From CAZTDD01 sp964612675 (GTDB taxonomy: Bacteria > Hinthialibacterota > Hinthialibacteria > Hinthialibacterales > JAKPRU01): 61,425 bases of DNA. The position numbers and the translations under genes are program-made. The notes under the pieces were generated by a model. The model was not told the DNA's origin. It saw only the letters and a list, made by a program, of their open reading frames with translations, and ran no database searches. Positions 1-8,182 of the stretch are shown here, piece by piece; position 1 is the stretch's first letter; each line of letters opens with the position of its first letter. The stretch lies in assembly GCA_964612675.1 (NCBI GenBank), contig CAZTDD010000023.1, positions 1 through 61,425 on the forward strand, given 5' to 3'.

Positions 1-56
1 TCCCGGGGGGAGAGGGAACTTCCGATGCCAACTTTCGACTTTTTGCAGCGCCGTCA
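1..56. repeat. Right end of a GCAAAAAGTC-type dispersed element (truncated by window edge)
   Basis: The window opens inside a repeat. Bases 1-46 match the interior and right end of the compact element at 53174-53268 almost base for base: a CCC-GGGGGGAGAGGG hairpin arm, then CTTCCGATGCCAAC, then GACTTTTTGC. The right terminal repeat ends in CGCCGTCA at about 56. The left half lies outside the window. Confidence 0.8.
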
Positions 57-293
57 CAGCATCACAGCATTGACATCTAGCCTTTCTCGTTTGTTTTTGA
101 GAACCTTGGTGCTATGTTTTACCTAGAGCTCGTGCCGGAGATCCATCTCGTCCGACGTCGTTTCGTGAGGGGCGCCGGCGAAACTCGGGAATTTCCGAGT
201 TTCTCGCCCTGGAAGTCTTCCTCCAGAAAAGATGCGTTTCCGGCGGTTGCAGGTTCTCTTATCTCCGTCGCGTACGGTAACCCGAGGAGTGCG

Positions 294-2174
294 ATGAAGT
301 CCTTTATTCAATCAACTCTCGTGAGTTTTCTCGCTATCTCGATTTTGTCGGCCGCAGTGTGGGCCATTGAACCGATCGCGGATGTCTTGGAGCAGGCGGA
401 AGCGTTGGATGCCGAGAACGGGTATCTCTACGCCGGCGGCAGCCGAGCGATCACCATTCTCAGCCTTGCGAATCCTGGGAACCCGGAGACAGTCGCTCAG
501 CTCACCGATGGAGTAAAAGACTGTCGCGACATCGTGGTAAGCGGTAACCGGCTGTATGTCGTGATGGTCGGACAGAGTACGTCGTCCAATCCGGCCCGTC
601 TCAATTTCTGGTCCATCGACGTTTCCGACCCGACCAAGCCGCAGGTGGTCACCAAACTGCACGTTGGCGAAGAGCCGCAGGGGGTCTACGCGGCGGATGG
701 ACTTGTATACATCGCCGCGGATCGAGAGGGAGTTTTTATCGTCGACCCGAATGAGAACTCCCTGGTCGGGACTATCGATACCGGGGTCGCCGCTTTCGAC
801 GTCTATGTGCGGGGGAACCGTGCGTATGTTGGAGGAGACCTCAGACTCTCGTTGGTCGATATTTCGGACAAAGCCGGTCCAAAGGTATTGGACGAAATGC
901 CGTTTGACGGCTGGGGGGTGGATCTGGCCGCGGAAGGGAATCTTCTCGCCGTTGCGCAGGAGTGGTCCGGAGTCGGCATTTACGATATCTCCGATCCCGA
1001 CTCGCTCAACCTTGTCGAAAACTACATCTATTACGGCATAAACGACCAAAAGTACGTATGGGGGATCGATATCCGGAATTTGTACATCTACACCGGCCTG
1101 CTGCCCGTATCTTCCTGGGACGTGACCAGTCCTCCCGATCCGGGAGGATTGAGCATCCTCGATATCCTCGAGATTGAGAAACGCGGTGTGCGGGAGGTCG
1201 GCGAGAAACGCATGGATCACGCGATGGTGGATGTGGAGGCATACGACGGCTATGTGTATGGAGCGGAGGGCGATCTGGGGATCAGTGTCTATCGTCACGG
1301 CGGCGCAATGCGGGTCACACCGACACCGACTCGCCCGACACCCACACCGACCTTTACCTATACGGCTACCCCGACCCCGACCGTTCCGACTCTGGCTACC
1401 CCGACGCCGACAAGAAGGGCTCCGACACCCACTCCCACGAATACTCCGACTCGAGTGCCGCCGACGCCAACGCCGACTCCGGTGCCGCCCACAGCGACGC
1501 CGACCCGAGTTCCACCCACAGCGACGCCAACGCGAGTGCCGCCAACGGCCACGCCGACCACCGGACCGCTGACACCGACTCCACAGCCACCGACGGCGAC
1601 GCCGACTCTCACTCCTTCAGGCGGACAGGGCGCCTATGTACAGTTTGCATCGGGATTCGATGCGGATTTTGTCCAGGAAGAAGGTTGGAATCCCACCCTA
1701 CCGTTCTCCGGAGATTTTCAACTGGGTTTGTACACGATCGGTACGATTCCAACGGATAATGCATATGCGGGTGCCACAGACGGGCGAGGATTGCGGATTT
1801 TGCTTCAACCCGGCCAGGCAGTCACCTTGATGTCCACCACGGCCGTCCAGACCAATAATCTGCCTGCGATGCTTCGGATGAACGTTCGCGCGGACAGCGA
1901 CGGCGCTCAAGTGGCACTGGCGGCTGTCGACGCGGCTGTGACCGGATCGGTTGCCAGCCTCATTCCCGCCAACAGCGCGTCATTTGTTAATCGATACCGC
2001 CGGATTCAGTTCCTGTATAACGCCGACTCGAATGACATCCTGCCGATCTTTCAGATCGTTCATGTTTCCGGGGGGCCGGTGAATGTGTATATCGACAATT
2101 TTGAGGTCCATCTCATACCGCCGGGATCGATGATTCCCGCCGGATTTTTGGGAGCGGACGGCACGACTCCGTGA
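294..2174 (+). CDS. Secreted beta-propeller protein (LVIVD-type repeats) with Thr-Pro linker
   Basis: Probable exported protein of 626 residues; function unknown. I chose the ATG at 294 because it follows a GAGGAG-like site and gives a clean signal peptide (residues 1 to about 24, ending AVWA); the longer frame from 114 has no secretion signal. Residues about 26-340 hold repeated motifs such as YLYAGGS, LYVVMVG, VYIAADREGVFIVD and AYVGGDLRLSLVDIS, typical of LVIVD-type propeller blades. Residues about 340-443 are a Thr-Pro-rich linker. Residues about 444-626 form a separate beta-rich C-terminal domain I do not recognise; it ends with a strand pattern (VNVYIDNFEVHLI) common in carbohydrate-binding-like folds. 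The same linker type occurs in the C25 protease and the fibro-slime protein nearby. Confidence 0.8.
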   Translation: MKSFIQSTLVSFLAISILSAAVWAIEPIADVLEQAEALDAENGYLYAGGSRAITILSLANPGNPETVAQLTDGVKDCRDIVVSGNRLYVVMVGQSTSSNPARLNFWSIDVSDPTKPQVVTKLHVGEEPQGVYAADGLVYIAADREGVFIVDPNENSLVGTIDTGVAAFDVYVRGNRAYVGGDLRLSLVDISDKAGPKVLDEMPFDGWGVDLAAEGNLLAVAQEWSGVGIYDISDPDSLNLVENYIYYGINDQKYVWGIDIRNLYIYTGLLPVSSWDVTSPPDPGGLSILDILEIEKRGVREVGEKRMDHAMVDVEAYDGYVYGAEGDLGISVYRHGGAMRVTPTPTRPTPTPTFTYTATPTPTVPTLATPTPTRRAPTPTPTNTPTRVPPTPTPTPVPPTATPTRVPPTATPTRVPPTATPTTGPLTPTPQPPTATPTLTPSGGQGAYVQFASGFDADFVQEEGWNPTLPFSGDFQLGLYTIGTIPTDNAYAGATDGRGLRILLQPGQAVTLMSTTAVQTNNLPAMLRMNVRADSDGAQVALAAVDAAVTGSVASLIPANSASFVNRYRRIQFLYNADSNDILPIFQIVHVSGGPVNVYIDNFEVHLIPPGSMIPAGFLGADGTTP

Positions 2175-2254
2175 CCGAAAACGGGGAAACCATTGACCGC
2201 GTACGGTCAAAATGGGATAGTAGAAGTTCGTACTGAGGATAGAGGAGGCCGATC

Positions 2255-2509
2255 ATGTCGAAAGTCAAAAGCGGCGGCGGAAAACAAAAGAACGGTCGCG
2301 ACAGCAAGTCCAAACGATTGGGCGTCAAACGATTCGGCGGCCAGATGGTGTCCGCCGGTTCGATCCTTGTTCGTCAACGCGGGAGCAAATTCCATCCCGG
2401 TACCGGTGTGGGGATAGGCGGCGACGATACGCTTTTTGCGCTGGTGGACGGCCGCGTTAAGTTTGGGAGACGGATGAACCGTTCTTGTGTGTCCGTGATC
2501 CCTGAATAA
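2255..2509 (+). CDS. rpmA: 50S ribosomal protein L27
   Basis: Structural protein of the large ribosomal subunit near the peptidyl-transferase centre. The 84-residue product has the family hallmarks: a GGGKQKNGRDSKSKRLGVK start, then GQMVSAGSILVRQRGSKFHPG and a GDDTLFALVDG core. The N-terminus is short, with no cleavable Firmicutes-type extension. A strong site (GGAGG at about 2243) precedes the ATG. It stands alone: the usual upstream partner rplU (L21) is absent, and a rho-independent terminator follows directly, so this is probably a single-gene transcript. Confidence 0.96.
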   Translation: MSKVKSGGGKQKNGRDSKSKRLGVKRFGGQMVSAGSILVRQRGSKFHPGTGVGIGGDDTLFALVDGRVKFGRRMNRSCVSVIPE

Positions 2510-2536
2510 TCACCGAAAACATAGTCGACAACCAAG

Positions 2537-2566
2537 CGGGCGGGCCATGATGGTCCGTCCGTTTTT
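2537..2566 (+). terminator. Rho-independent terminator after rpmA
   Basis: A 10-bp stem (CGGGCGGGCC paired with GGTCCGTCCG, two G-U pairs) with loop ATGAT is followed by TTTTT. It starts 27 bases after the rpmA stop codon. Confidence 0.85.
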
Positions 2567-2751
2567 CTATGGTGCAATAAGAACTGAATCACGAAGGCAC
2601 GAAAGACAGATCAGAGCACGGTTAAGAGCGTGTTCAATTCCTCTGGGAGGGTACCCCATCGAAACGGCTGCCGATGCCGGGAGTTCCTTTTTCCAAATCA
2701 GACGCGTACTACTATACTCATGAATCCCTCGGAGGATTGGCGTATTCGACG

Positions 2752-3906
2752 ATGCAACCGGAAACCGTGCTAAAAGATATCGCGCAGGCGGTTCGGCTTC
2801 GGGAGGGGCCGATGGGCGTTCGAAATGTGCTCTGGGCGTTGTCCTGGAGGCGTCCGCAATCGACCAAAGAATGGTCGCAGACATGCCGGCTGCCGGTGCC
2901 GGTTGTTGCCGCGATCCGCGGCGAGCTGGAACAGCGCGGGATGGTCGAAAAAGGCCGACGGCCCCGGGCGACCCCCGAAGGGAATCGGTTCCTACACGCC
3001 CTTTTCGGCAAGAGTACCGAATTCGCGAGCCGATGCCCGATTTGTGACGGAAGAGGTATGGTGATCCCCGAGAAACTGGTTCCGGTTTTAGACCAATTCG
3101 CGGCTGTATGTGCCGAACGTCCCGATTGTGACGTGACGTTGGACCAGAGCCACGGAACGCCGGAAACCGGGATTCGCCGCTCCCTACTGATGATCGAGAA
3201 AGGACTGGTGTCCGGCCGCCGCGTTGCCTTTTTAGGGGATGACGATCTGGTAAGCCTGGCGCTGGGACTTGTTCTGAAGGCCATGGAGCAGCCCGAACCT
3301 CGGTGCCCTTTGCTTGTGCTGGATATCGATACCCGTTTCGTCAGTTTCATCCGGGATCGGGCACGCAGCCTGGAGATTCCTCTCGAAGCACAGGTTTACG
3401 ACGTGCGCAACCCTCTGCCCGAGCCCGTCGAGAGAACGTGCGGAACCGTCGTGACCGATCCACCTTACACGGTTAACGGAATCTCGCTGTTTGCATTTCG
3501 GGCGGCCCAGCTGATAGGGAATGACGGGGGAGATCTGGTCCTTTCTTATGCCGACCCTGCTCCGGACGATTTGCACGCGATAGAACGCGAGTTGAACCGC
3601 CAGGGCTGGTGTACTGTGGATCTCCGGCCGGGGTTCAATCGGTACGAGGGATCGGCGGTCCACGGACATCAGTCCACGCTGCGGCAACTCCTCCGCACGA
3701 CGGCCCTCTCTCCTGAAAAGCAATCCGGATTATGCTACTCTCCTCTGTATACAGGCGAGCTGCGTCCAGCGGGCGGAGAGTATCGTTGTTCGTTGTGTGA
3801 AACGGCGGTATCGGTCGGTCCGCAAGAAGAGTACAGGACAATCGCCGATCTGAAGAAAAGCGGCTGCCCGGAATGTGGGGGCACGACTTTTCGAAGATAT
3901 GGGTAG
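2752..3906 (+). CDS. bpsA: N4-bis(aminopropyl)spermidine synthase (branched-chain polyamine synthase)
   Basis: BpsA transfers aminopropyl groups from decarboxylated S-adenosylmethionine to the N4 of spermidine, giving branched polyamines. The family is best known from hyperthermophilic archaea and some thermophilic bacteria. Seen here: an N-terminal winged-helix-like region (about 1-85), a CPIC pair at 95-98, the family signature GDDD at 162-165 after a Rossmann strand (RRVAFL), LVLDID, and a DPPY motif at 236-239. Unusual is a C-terminal zinc-ribbon-like tail with CSLC (346-349) and CPEC (372-375). Start: the frame is open to an ATG at 2674, but a TATACT box at 2713-2718 and the usual family N-terminus favour the ATG at 2752; its GGAGG lies about 16 bases upstream, so the start is uncertain. 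speD follows 87 bases downstream and would supply the aminopropyl donor. Confidence 0.88.
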   Translation: MQPETVLKDIAQAVRLREGPMGVRNVLWALSWRRPQSTKEWSQTCRLPVPVVAAIRGELEQRGMVEKGRRPRATPEGNRFLHALFGKSTEFASRCPICDGRGMVIPEKLVPVLDQFAAVCAERPDCDVTLDQSHGTPETGIRRSLLMIEKGLVSGRRVAFLGDDDLVSLALGLVLKAMEQPEPRCPLLVLDIDTRFVSFIRDRARSLEIPLEAQVYDVRNPLPEPVERTCGTVVTDPPYTVNGISLFAFRAAQLIGNDGGDLVLSYADPAPDDLHAIERELNRQGWCTVDLRPGFNRYEGSAVHGHQSTLRQLLRTTALSPEKQSGLCYSPLYTGELRPAGGEYRCSLCETAVSVGPQEEYRTIADLKKSGCPECGGTTFRRYG

Positions 3907-3993
3907 AGCGGTTTCTGGAATTCGGACGGTTTCCACAAAGAGTTGGGTTCCGGAAACAGCACAAAAAGTCGATAACAGGTCGTGTGAGAGCCG

Positions 3994-4359
3994 GTGGAAA
4001 AGCACCGAGCGCATATTCTTTTGGACGCATGGACAGGAGAGCCTGACCTGCTGGAGACGCCGGACCGCATCCGGGAATCTCTGTTGCAGGCCTCCAGGGA
4101 GGCAGGCGCCGAGATTATCGGCGAACAATTCCACCGTTTCTCCCCGGTAGGGTATACTGGATACATACTCCTGTCTGAATCTCATATCGCGATTCACAGT
4201 TGGGTGGACGAGGGACTATTGACAATCGATGTCTTCGCCTGCCAGGCAAAACAGAGTCGCGCGATTGTAGATCGCCTCTGTACAGAACTCGAATTGAAGC
4301 GACGACGGATAACGGAGATCCGGCGCGGAGAGGAGCCCGATCATGATGAAGAACCTTAA
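3994..4359 (+). CDS. speD: S-adenosylmethionine decarboxylase proenzyme
   Basis: Makes decarboxylated AdoMet, the aminopropyl donor for polyamine synthases. The 121-residue product is the short prokaryotic class 1B type. The signature ESHIAIHSW places the self-cleavage between Glu62 and Ser63, with Ser63 becoming the pyruvoyl group; His68 and Cys83 (DVFAC) are the other conserved catalytic residues. The motif reads HSWVDEG where most relatives have HTWPE. Start is GTG at 3994 with a weak GAGAG site. It directly follows bpsA, and its last 17 bases overlap the start of the next gene, so the three are probably co-transcribed. The pairing supports a dedicated branched-polyamine module. Confidence 0.93.
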   Translation: MEKHRAHILLDAWTGEPDLLETPDRIRESLLQASREAGAEIIGEQFHRFSPVGYTGYILLSESHIAIHSWVDEGLLTIDVFACQAKQSRAIVDRLCTELELKRRRITEIRRGEEPDHDEEP

Positions 4360-6724
4360 GATGATTGTCTTCATCGCAGTGACCATTGGCGTCATTGCCG
4401 CCTTACACATGTTTATCTACGCACCGATGAAAGCGGAATGGAACGAGGTCAAACAGAAGACCGAAGGCAGCATCGGTACCTATAACCGTCTTCTTCAGAT
4501 GACCAGTGGATCCGGCGGCGCAGGTCTCACCAATGTCAGTCAGCTCCTCCAAAATGAACTTGCGCGATTGAAAACCGTCGTGAATCAGGTTGAAGAGAAT
4601 TTCGATCAGTTGGCCGGCGAATACGACATCGTCGACCAGTACGACAAATCGAAACCCGCGGAATTTTACCGCACTACCCTGTTGGACCGCATCGACCAGA
4701 TGAAGCAGCTGGAGAGTTCGTCGCAGGTAACGACGATCAATGTTTCGCACGAATGGGGAGTCGAGCCCTCGCTCACGGAAGGGAAGTTCGGGACCGGTTT
4801 GCGCGCATTCGATAAGCACGGCCGCGTCTATACCAATTTCCGGGGCACAGGCCAACGCAATCTCAACGAAGCGGAAGGTACGGTCGAGTTCCTGGTGAAA
4901 CCGGATTGGGACCCGAACGATGAAGAAGTTAAACTGAAGTGTTTATTCTTGGCATTGGGACAGCGCCGCGTTGGGAGTACGGAAGAGCTGCACGAGATCT
5001 CACCGGGTCGTATGGTCTCCGGACCGCCGCCTCACGTTTTGGAGAGCTATATCGCTGTTTACAAGGGCGAGGGACCGACCCTGGTTTACGACATGATGAA
5101 TTGGAGTGGAGACCCTCAAGCGAGACGCAGCACGCTCACTGCTTACATCCAGGATTGGAAACCAGACACGTGGTACCACGTTTGCGTTCAATGGTCCGAC
5201 AACCGTCAGGCGCTTTACATTAACGGGTCGAACAAGGGCGTTCCGCAGGGACCTCCGCCTGTCTCGATTCGAACCGCCGTCGATATGGAAGATATTGGTT
5301 TTTACGGCGGTGGCATGGGCTACGGCGGTATGGGGATGGGCGGCATGGGGATGGGAGGATTCGGCATGGGACGCATGGGGATGGGGTACGGGGGTATGGG
5401 GGGGATGGGCGGCAGCAGCCGATTCGGCGCCATGGCCGGCAAAACCCTGACCGAGAATATTGCGATCCCTGACGAGATTTCCGGCATTTTTGTCGGTACG
5501 ACCGAGAAAAGCGAACACACCGCCGAAGCCGTGATCGACGAGCTTCGTATCTCCAGTAACGTTCGCCCGACTTCGTCCAATGCGCTGAATACACCGGTGA
5601 AATCGGATCCAAACTCGATGCTGGTGGATACATTCGAGTCGGAGTTAGCCCCCGCAGTCGACCTGCCGATTCTCCTCGAACAGCTGTTCAACCGTCAGGC
5701 CATCAAAAACGACCGACGGAACAATCCGACGGTTATCGCGCAAAAAGAGTGGGAATACGATATTGTGCGCAAAGCATTGGGCATTGATATGGATGTAATG
5801 GCGACCGCCGAGCCGACTTATAACACGATCCAAAAAGTGGCGACGTTGAACTACATTTTGCGCAATGTGCAGAGTAGCCAGTATTCTCTCGGAAAACTGT
5901 TTGCTCTCTTTGAAATGTCGGAAGTTGAGAAGCGTCAAATTTACATGACCGCAGAATTCGTACGGCTTGCTCAAGCCCTGTGTACCCAGGCGATTGACGA
6001 CAAAATCATTGCCGTCACCCGTCTCAATAACAGAGGGGAAAGTTATAACGTCACTGATGAGGAGATCCGTAACTTCCTCGAGTCCCAAATCAACGGGATC
6101 TACGAAAAATGGTTCCCGGGTATGGAAATGGGCGCCTCCTATGGCGGTATGGGTATGGGCGGCATGGGTATGGGCGGTATGGGCATGTACGGCATGGGTA
6201 TGGGCGGCATGGGCATGGGCGGTATGGGCATGGGCGGCATGGGCATGGGCGGCATGGGCATGGGTATGATGGGCATGCTGCGATCCGCCGGCGGTTTTGA
6301 CTGGATGTACGACCCGGAAACCGGCGATCCATTACCCCGCGACGTGTTGAGGCAGAAGATGGAGCAGATGCAGGCCGATGTGAAGAAGGCGCGTCAGTGG
6401 ACCAAGGCCAAGAATAAGGGCGAGATTCCCATCGAGATTATCGAAATGTATAACGTGGATGCCCGCCAATCCGGGCAGGACTACTATATCAAGCGAGCGG
6501 CCGGATTGGAGTTTGAATCCGATACGGATACATACGCACGCTACCTGCACAGCCTGGAGTTTGGTAAGCGGATCGCAACCATCAATAAGTTGGAGATCGA
6601 AAGTCTTCCCGAGGAGAAGCTGAAAGTAATCACCGACGTCGAGTCGCACTTCGTTCGGCCAATCCAAGAGGGAGAGGTCGAAAGTGCAGGCGGTGAAGAG
6701 GCTGAGGAAGTGGCTCAGCTATGA
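4343..6724 (+). CDS. Membrane-anchored LamG-like protein with two Met-Gly repeat tracts
   Basis: 793 residues, function unknown. An N-terminal membrane helix (about 5-25, KMIVFIAVTIGVIAALHMFIY) is followed by a charged, probably helical stalk (30-120). Residues about 130-420 look like a laminin-G/concanavalin-type sandwich: TVEFLVKPDWDP, WYHVCVQWSDNRQALYING, and AVIDELRIS near its end. Inserted in that fold (322-357) is a run of GGMGMGG-type repeats; a longer one (about 597-646) follows a helical segment. The C-terminal 140 residues are charged. Methionine at this density is rare; possible roles include copper binding, oxidant scavenging or an elastomeric spacer, all unproven. The start overlaps the end of speD by 17 bases. 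ATG 4346 is an alternative start; GAGGAG precedes both. Confidence 0.82.
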   Translation: MMKNLKMIVFIAVTIGVIAALHMFIYAPMKAEWNEVKQKTEGSIGTYNRLLQMTSGSGGAGLTNVSQLLQNELARLKTVVNQVEENFDQLAGEYDIVDQYDKSKPAEFYRTTLLDRIDQMKQLESSSQVTTINVSHEWGVEPSLTEGKFGTGLRAFDKHGRVYTNFRGTGQRNLNEAEGTVEFLVKPDWDPNDEEVKLKCLFLALGQRRVGSTEELHEISPGRMVSGPPPHVLESYIAVYKGEGPTLVYDMMNWSGDPQARRSTLTAYIQDWKPDTWYHVCVQWSDNRQALYINGSNKGVPQGPPPVSIRTAVDMEDIGFYGGGMGYGGMGMGGMGMGGFGMGRMGMGYGGMGGMGGSSRFGAMAGKTLTENIAIPDEISGIFVGTTEKSEHTAEAVIDELRISSNVRPTSSNALNTPVKSDPNSMLVDTFESELAPAVDLPILLEQLFNRQAIKNDRRNNPTVIAQKEWEYDIVRKALGIDMDVMATAEPTYNTIQKVATLNYILRNVQSSQYSLGKLFALFEMSEVEKRQIYMTAEFVRLAQALCTQAIDDKIIAVTRLNNRGESYNVTDEEIRNFLESQINGIYEKWFPGMEMGASYGGMGMGGMGMGGMGMYGMGMGGMGMGGMGMGGMGMGGMGMGMMGMLRSAGGFDWMYDPETGDPLPRDVLRQKMEQMQADVKKARQWTKAKNKGEIPIEIIEMYNVDARQSGQDYYIKRAAGLEFESDTDTYARYLHSLEFGKRIATINKLEIESLPEEKLKVITDVESHFVRPIQEGEVESAGGEEAEEVAQL

Positions 6725-6889
6725 GGAAACGACAGTAAGTCAGCGCTGGAAACGATGCGGATGTAGGCTGTATTCACCGTTATGCCGAACCGTTGAGTCG
6801 ACACGTCGACGTCTCGCCGCTTCGTTTGTTCCACAGGTTCTCTAGTCAGTCGCGTGTAACCTACAAATCGCAATATCCCGAGGTGTTGT

Positions 6890-7258
6890 GTGGTGGATAT
6901 GGATAAGCCGAGGGTGAAGGTGGACGAAATCGATCGAAGACGACTAATCCGGGACGGTGTGGCCGAAGAAATCGTCCGTTGGCTCGAATCGCTTCTGACT
7001 CGCGTCGAGAAGGTTGAAAACGAGCTTAAGGAACGGCAGTCCGGCTACGGGAAGATGCTGGAAGGGCTGGATCTGTTGCGCCAGAAAAAGCGTCAACTGG
7101 AGAATCTGGAAGAGACAATCGACCTGATCCTCGAGCGGCATGGCCGTGCGGACCTCGACATGCTTGTTCATTTTGCGAACGAGTTGCGAGACGAACTTCT
7201 GTCTCTTTCGAATGACATGGAGACCTTACTTTCAAAGACCAAGCAACAAACCAACTGA
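6890..7258 (+). CDS. Small cytoplasmic coiled-coil protein, unknown function
   Basis: 122 residues, highly charged, with no signal peptide or membrane segment. Residues about 25-115 show heptad-like spacing of Leu/Ile/Val (WLESLLTRVEKVENELKE, LRQKKRQLENLEETIDLILE), indicating a long coiled coil. No enzyme motif is seen. Start is GTG at 6890 after GAGGTG; an in-frame ATG lies three codons later. Coding is supported by codon usage like the neighbours and by a terminator directly after the stop. It faces the lipoprotein gene on the other strand. Confidence 0.7.
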   Translation: MVDMDKPRVKVDEIDRRRLIRDGVAEEIVRWLESLLTRVEKVENELKERQSGYGKMLEGLDLLRQKKRQLENLEETIDLILERHGRADLDMLVHFANELRDELLSLSNDMETLLSKTKQQTN

Positions 7259-7279
7259 TAGAAGAAGAGGATGGATTCG

Positions 7280-7313
7280 GCCCGGACCTCGTTCAGCGGT
7301 TCGGGTCTTTTTT
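7280..7313 (+). terminator. Terminator between convergent genes
   Basis: A nine-pair stem (GCCCGGACC with GGTTCGGGT, two G-U pairs) is followed by CTTTTTTG. It ends the coiled-coil gene on the plus strand and overlaps the last codons of the convergent lipoprotein gene. Confidence 0.8.
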
Positions 7314-8006
7314 GTTGCCCAATTGCTGCAAATGGACTACCGCCGCTTCACCGACCGACACGGCCACCTCCTGCAGGCACTCATCGACCATGCGTACCAA
7401 CTCTTGCTTGGATTCTTTGGGTTTGCTTTCGCTCATTGAATGACGTTCATTGCGTGTGGCGAGGAAGCTCTTCCGGAACAGGACCTGTTGTTTGTCTACA
7501 TCGAAAAGCGTAGCCATCACCTGTACAGCCGCATGAAAATTGGCGGGCAGGAACGAGGAAGTCGCGGTCTTCTTTTGGCTTGGAAGCCGAGTGAGTTGGA
7601 TCTGACCGTGAAAGTGGCGGATTTCTCCGCTCAGGATCAGCGGGGCGCGTCCCCGCTGCCGGTTCAGTACGGTGATACCGCGGCGTTGGAGACTCCTGCT
7701 CAGGGCCTGATCGAGGTATTCCTGAGGTTTGTCGCTGAAATCGCGGTCCTGAGTTTCGATTGTCAGCTTGGAGCCGCTTTCTCCGCGTTTCTCTTGGAGA
7801 GGGCGGGTGTCCATGAACACCTCAAGCAAGACGGCGGGACGACCGGGCTCTACGGCGGTTACCGACGAGGGTGTTGTATAGGTGTTGTCTCCGGACGGTG
7901 TAGTCGTACACCCGACAAGAAATACAGCGAGAGTTACTGTCAAAGCGAGGAACGCTCTGCCGGAGAATCTTGATTCGTGACACATCACAGTAAGACAAGT
8001 CTGCAT
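7293..8006 (-). CDS. Predicted lipoprotein (YajG-like architecture)
   Basis: 237 residues with a clear lipobox: a hydrophobic stretch FLALTVTLAVFLVGC ends in the Cys that would be lipidated (about residue 33). The mature part has VLLEVFMDTRP, a mixed alpha/beta central region and RGITVLN...LILSGEIRHF, an arrangement resembling YajG-like lipoproteins of unknown function; this resemblance is by eye and weak. The first ATG is preferred because GAGGTG lies four bases upstream; a second ATG seven codons in has no visible site. It is divergent from the C25 protease gene and shares a 176-base intergenic region with it. The stop codon lies inside the terminator of the convergent coiled-coil gene. Confidence 0.78.
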   Translation of the reverse strand: MQTCLTVMCHESRFSGRAFLALTVTLAVFLVGCTTTPSGDNTYTTPSSVTAVEPGRPAVLLEVFMDTRPLQEKRGESGSKLTIETQDRDFSDKPQEYLDQALSRSLQRRGITVLNRQRGRAPLILSGEIRHFHGQIQLTRLPSQKKTATSSFLPANFHAAVQVMATLFDVDKQQVLFRKSFLATRNERHSMSESKPKESKQELVRMVDECLQEVAVSVGEAAVVHLQQLGNKKDPNR

Positions 8007-8035
8007 TGGGCACCTCAGTTGCTGACAAAACCGAA

Positions 8036-8064
8036 TTGATGTCTTGTTGACTCTAGACTATCCT
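8036..8064 (+). promoter_or_regulatory. Candidate sigma-70 promoter for the C25 protease gene
   Basis: TTGATG, 17 bases, then TATCCT. It lies about 120 bases before the protease start codon in a divergent intergenic region. The match is partial, so this is a candidate only. Confidence 0.35.
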
Positions 8065-8182
8065 ACTATCAAAACAGAGCCCATGCACCGTGTCGGTCCA
8101 AGGGTTGACCTTTCGCTCATCGGGGTAGTAGCTTGGTGGGCAACCTTTGTTTGTGAGATTCCCCCCGCTGAAGGAGACTTGG

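Noticed and set aside
312..1298. Long minus-strand frame opposite the beta-propeller gene
   Set aside because: It is antisense to a protein with a signal peptide, blade repeats and linker; it has no recognisable motif or ribosome site and is a codon-bias shadow.
1312..1620. CRISPR-like array in the Thr-Pro linker DNA
   Set aside because: The repeats are 6-12 bases, degenerate and in frame with a coding linker; there are no unique spacers and no cas genes.
6130..6280. Tandem DNA repeat as a possible satellite or CRISPR
   Set aside because: The ggcatgggtatg units are in frame and encode the Met-Gly tract.
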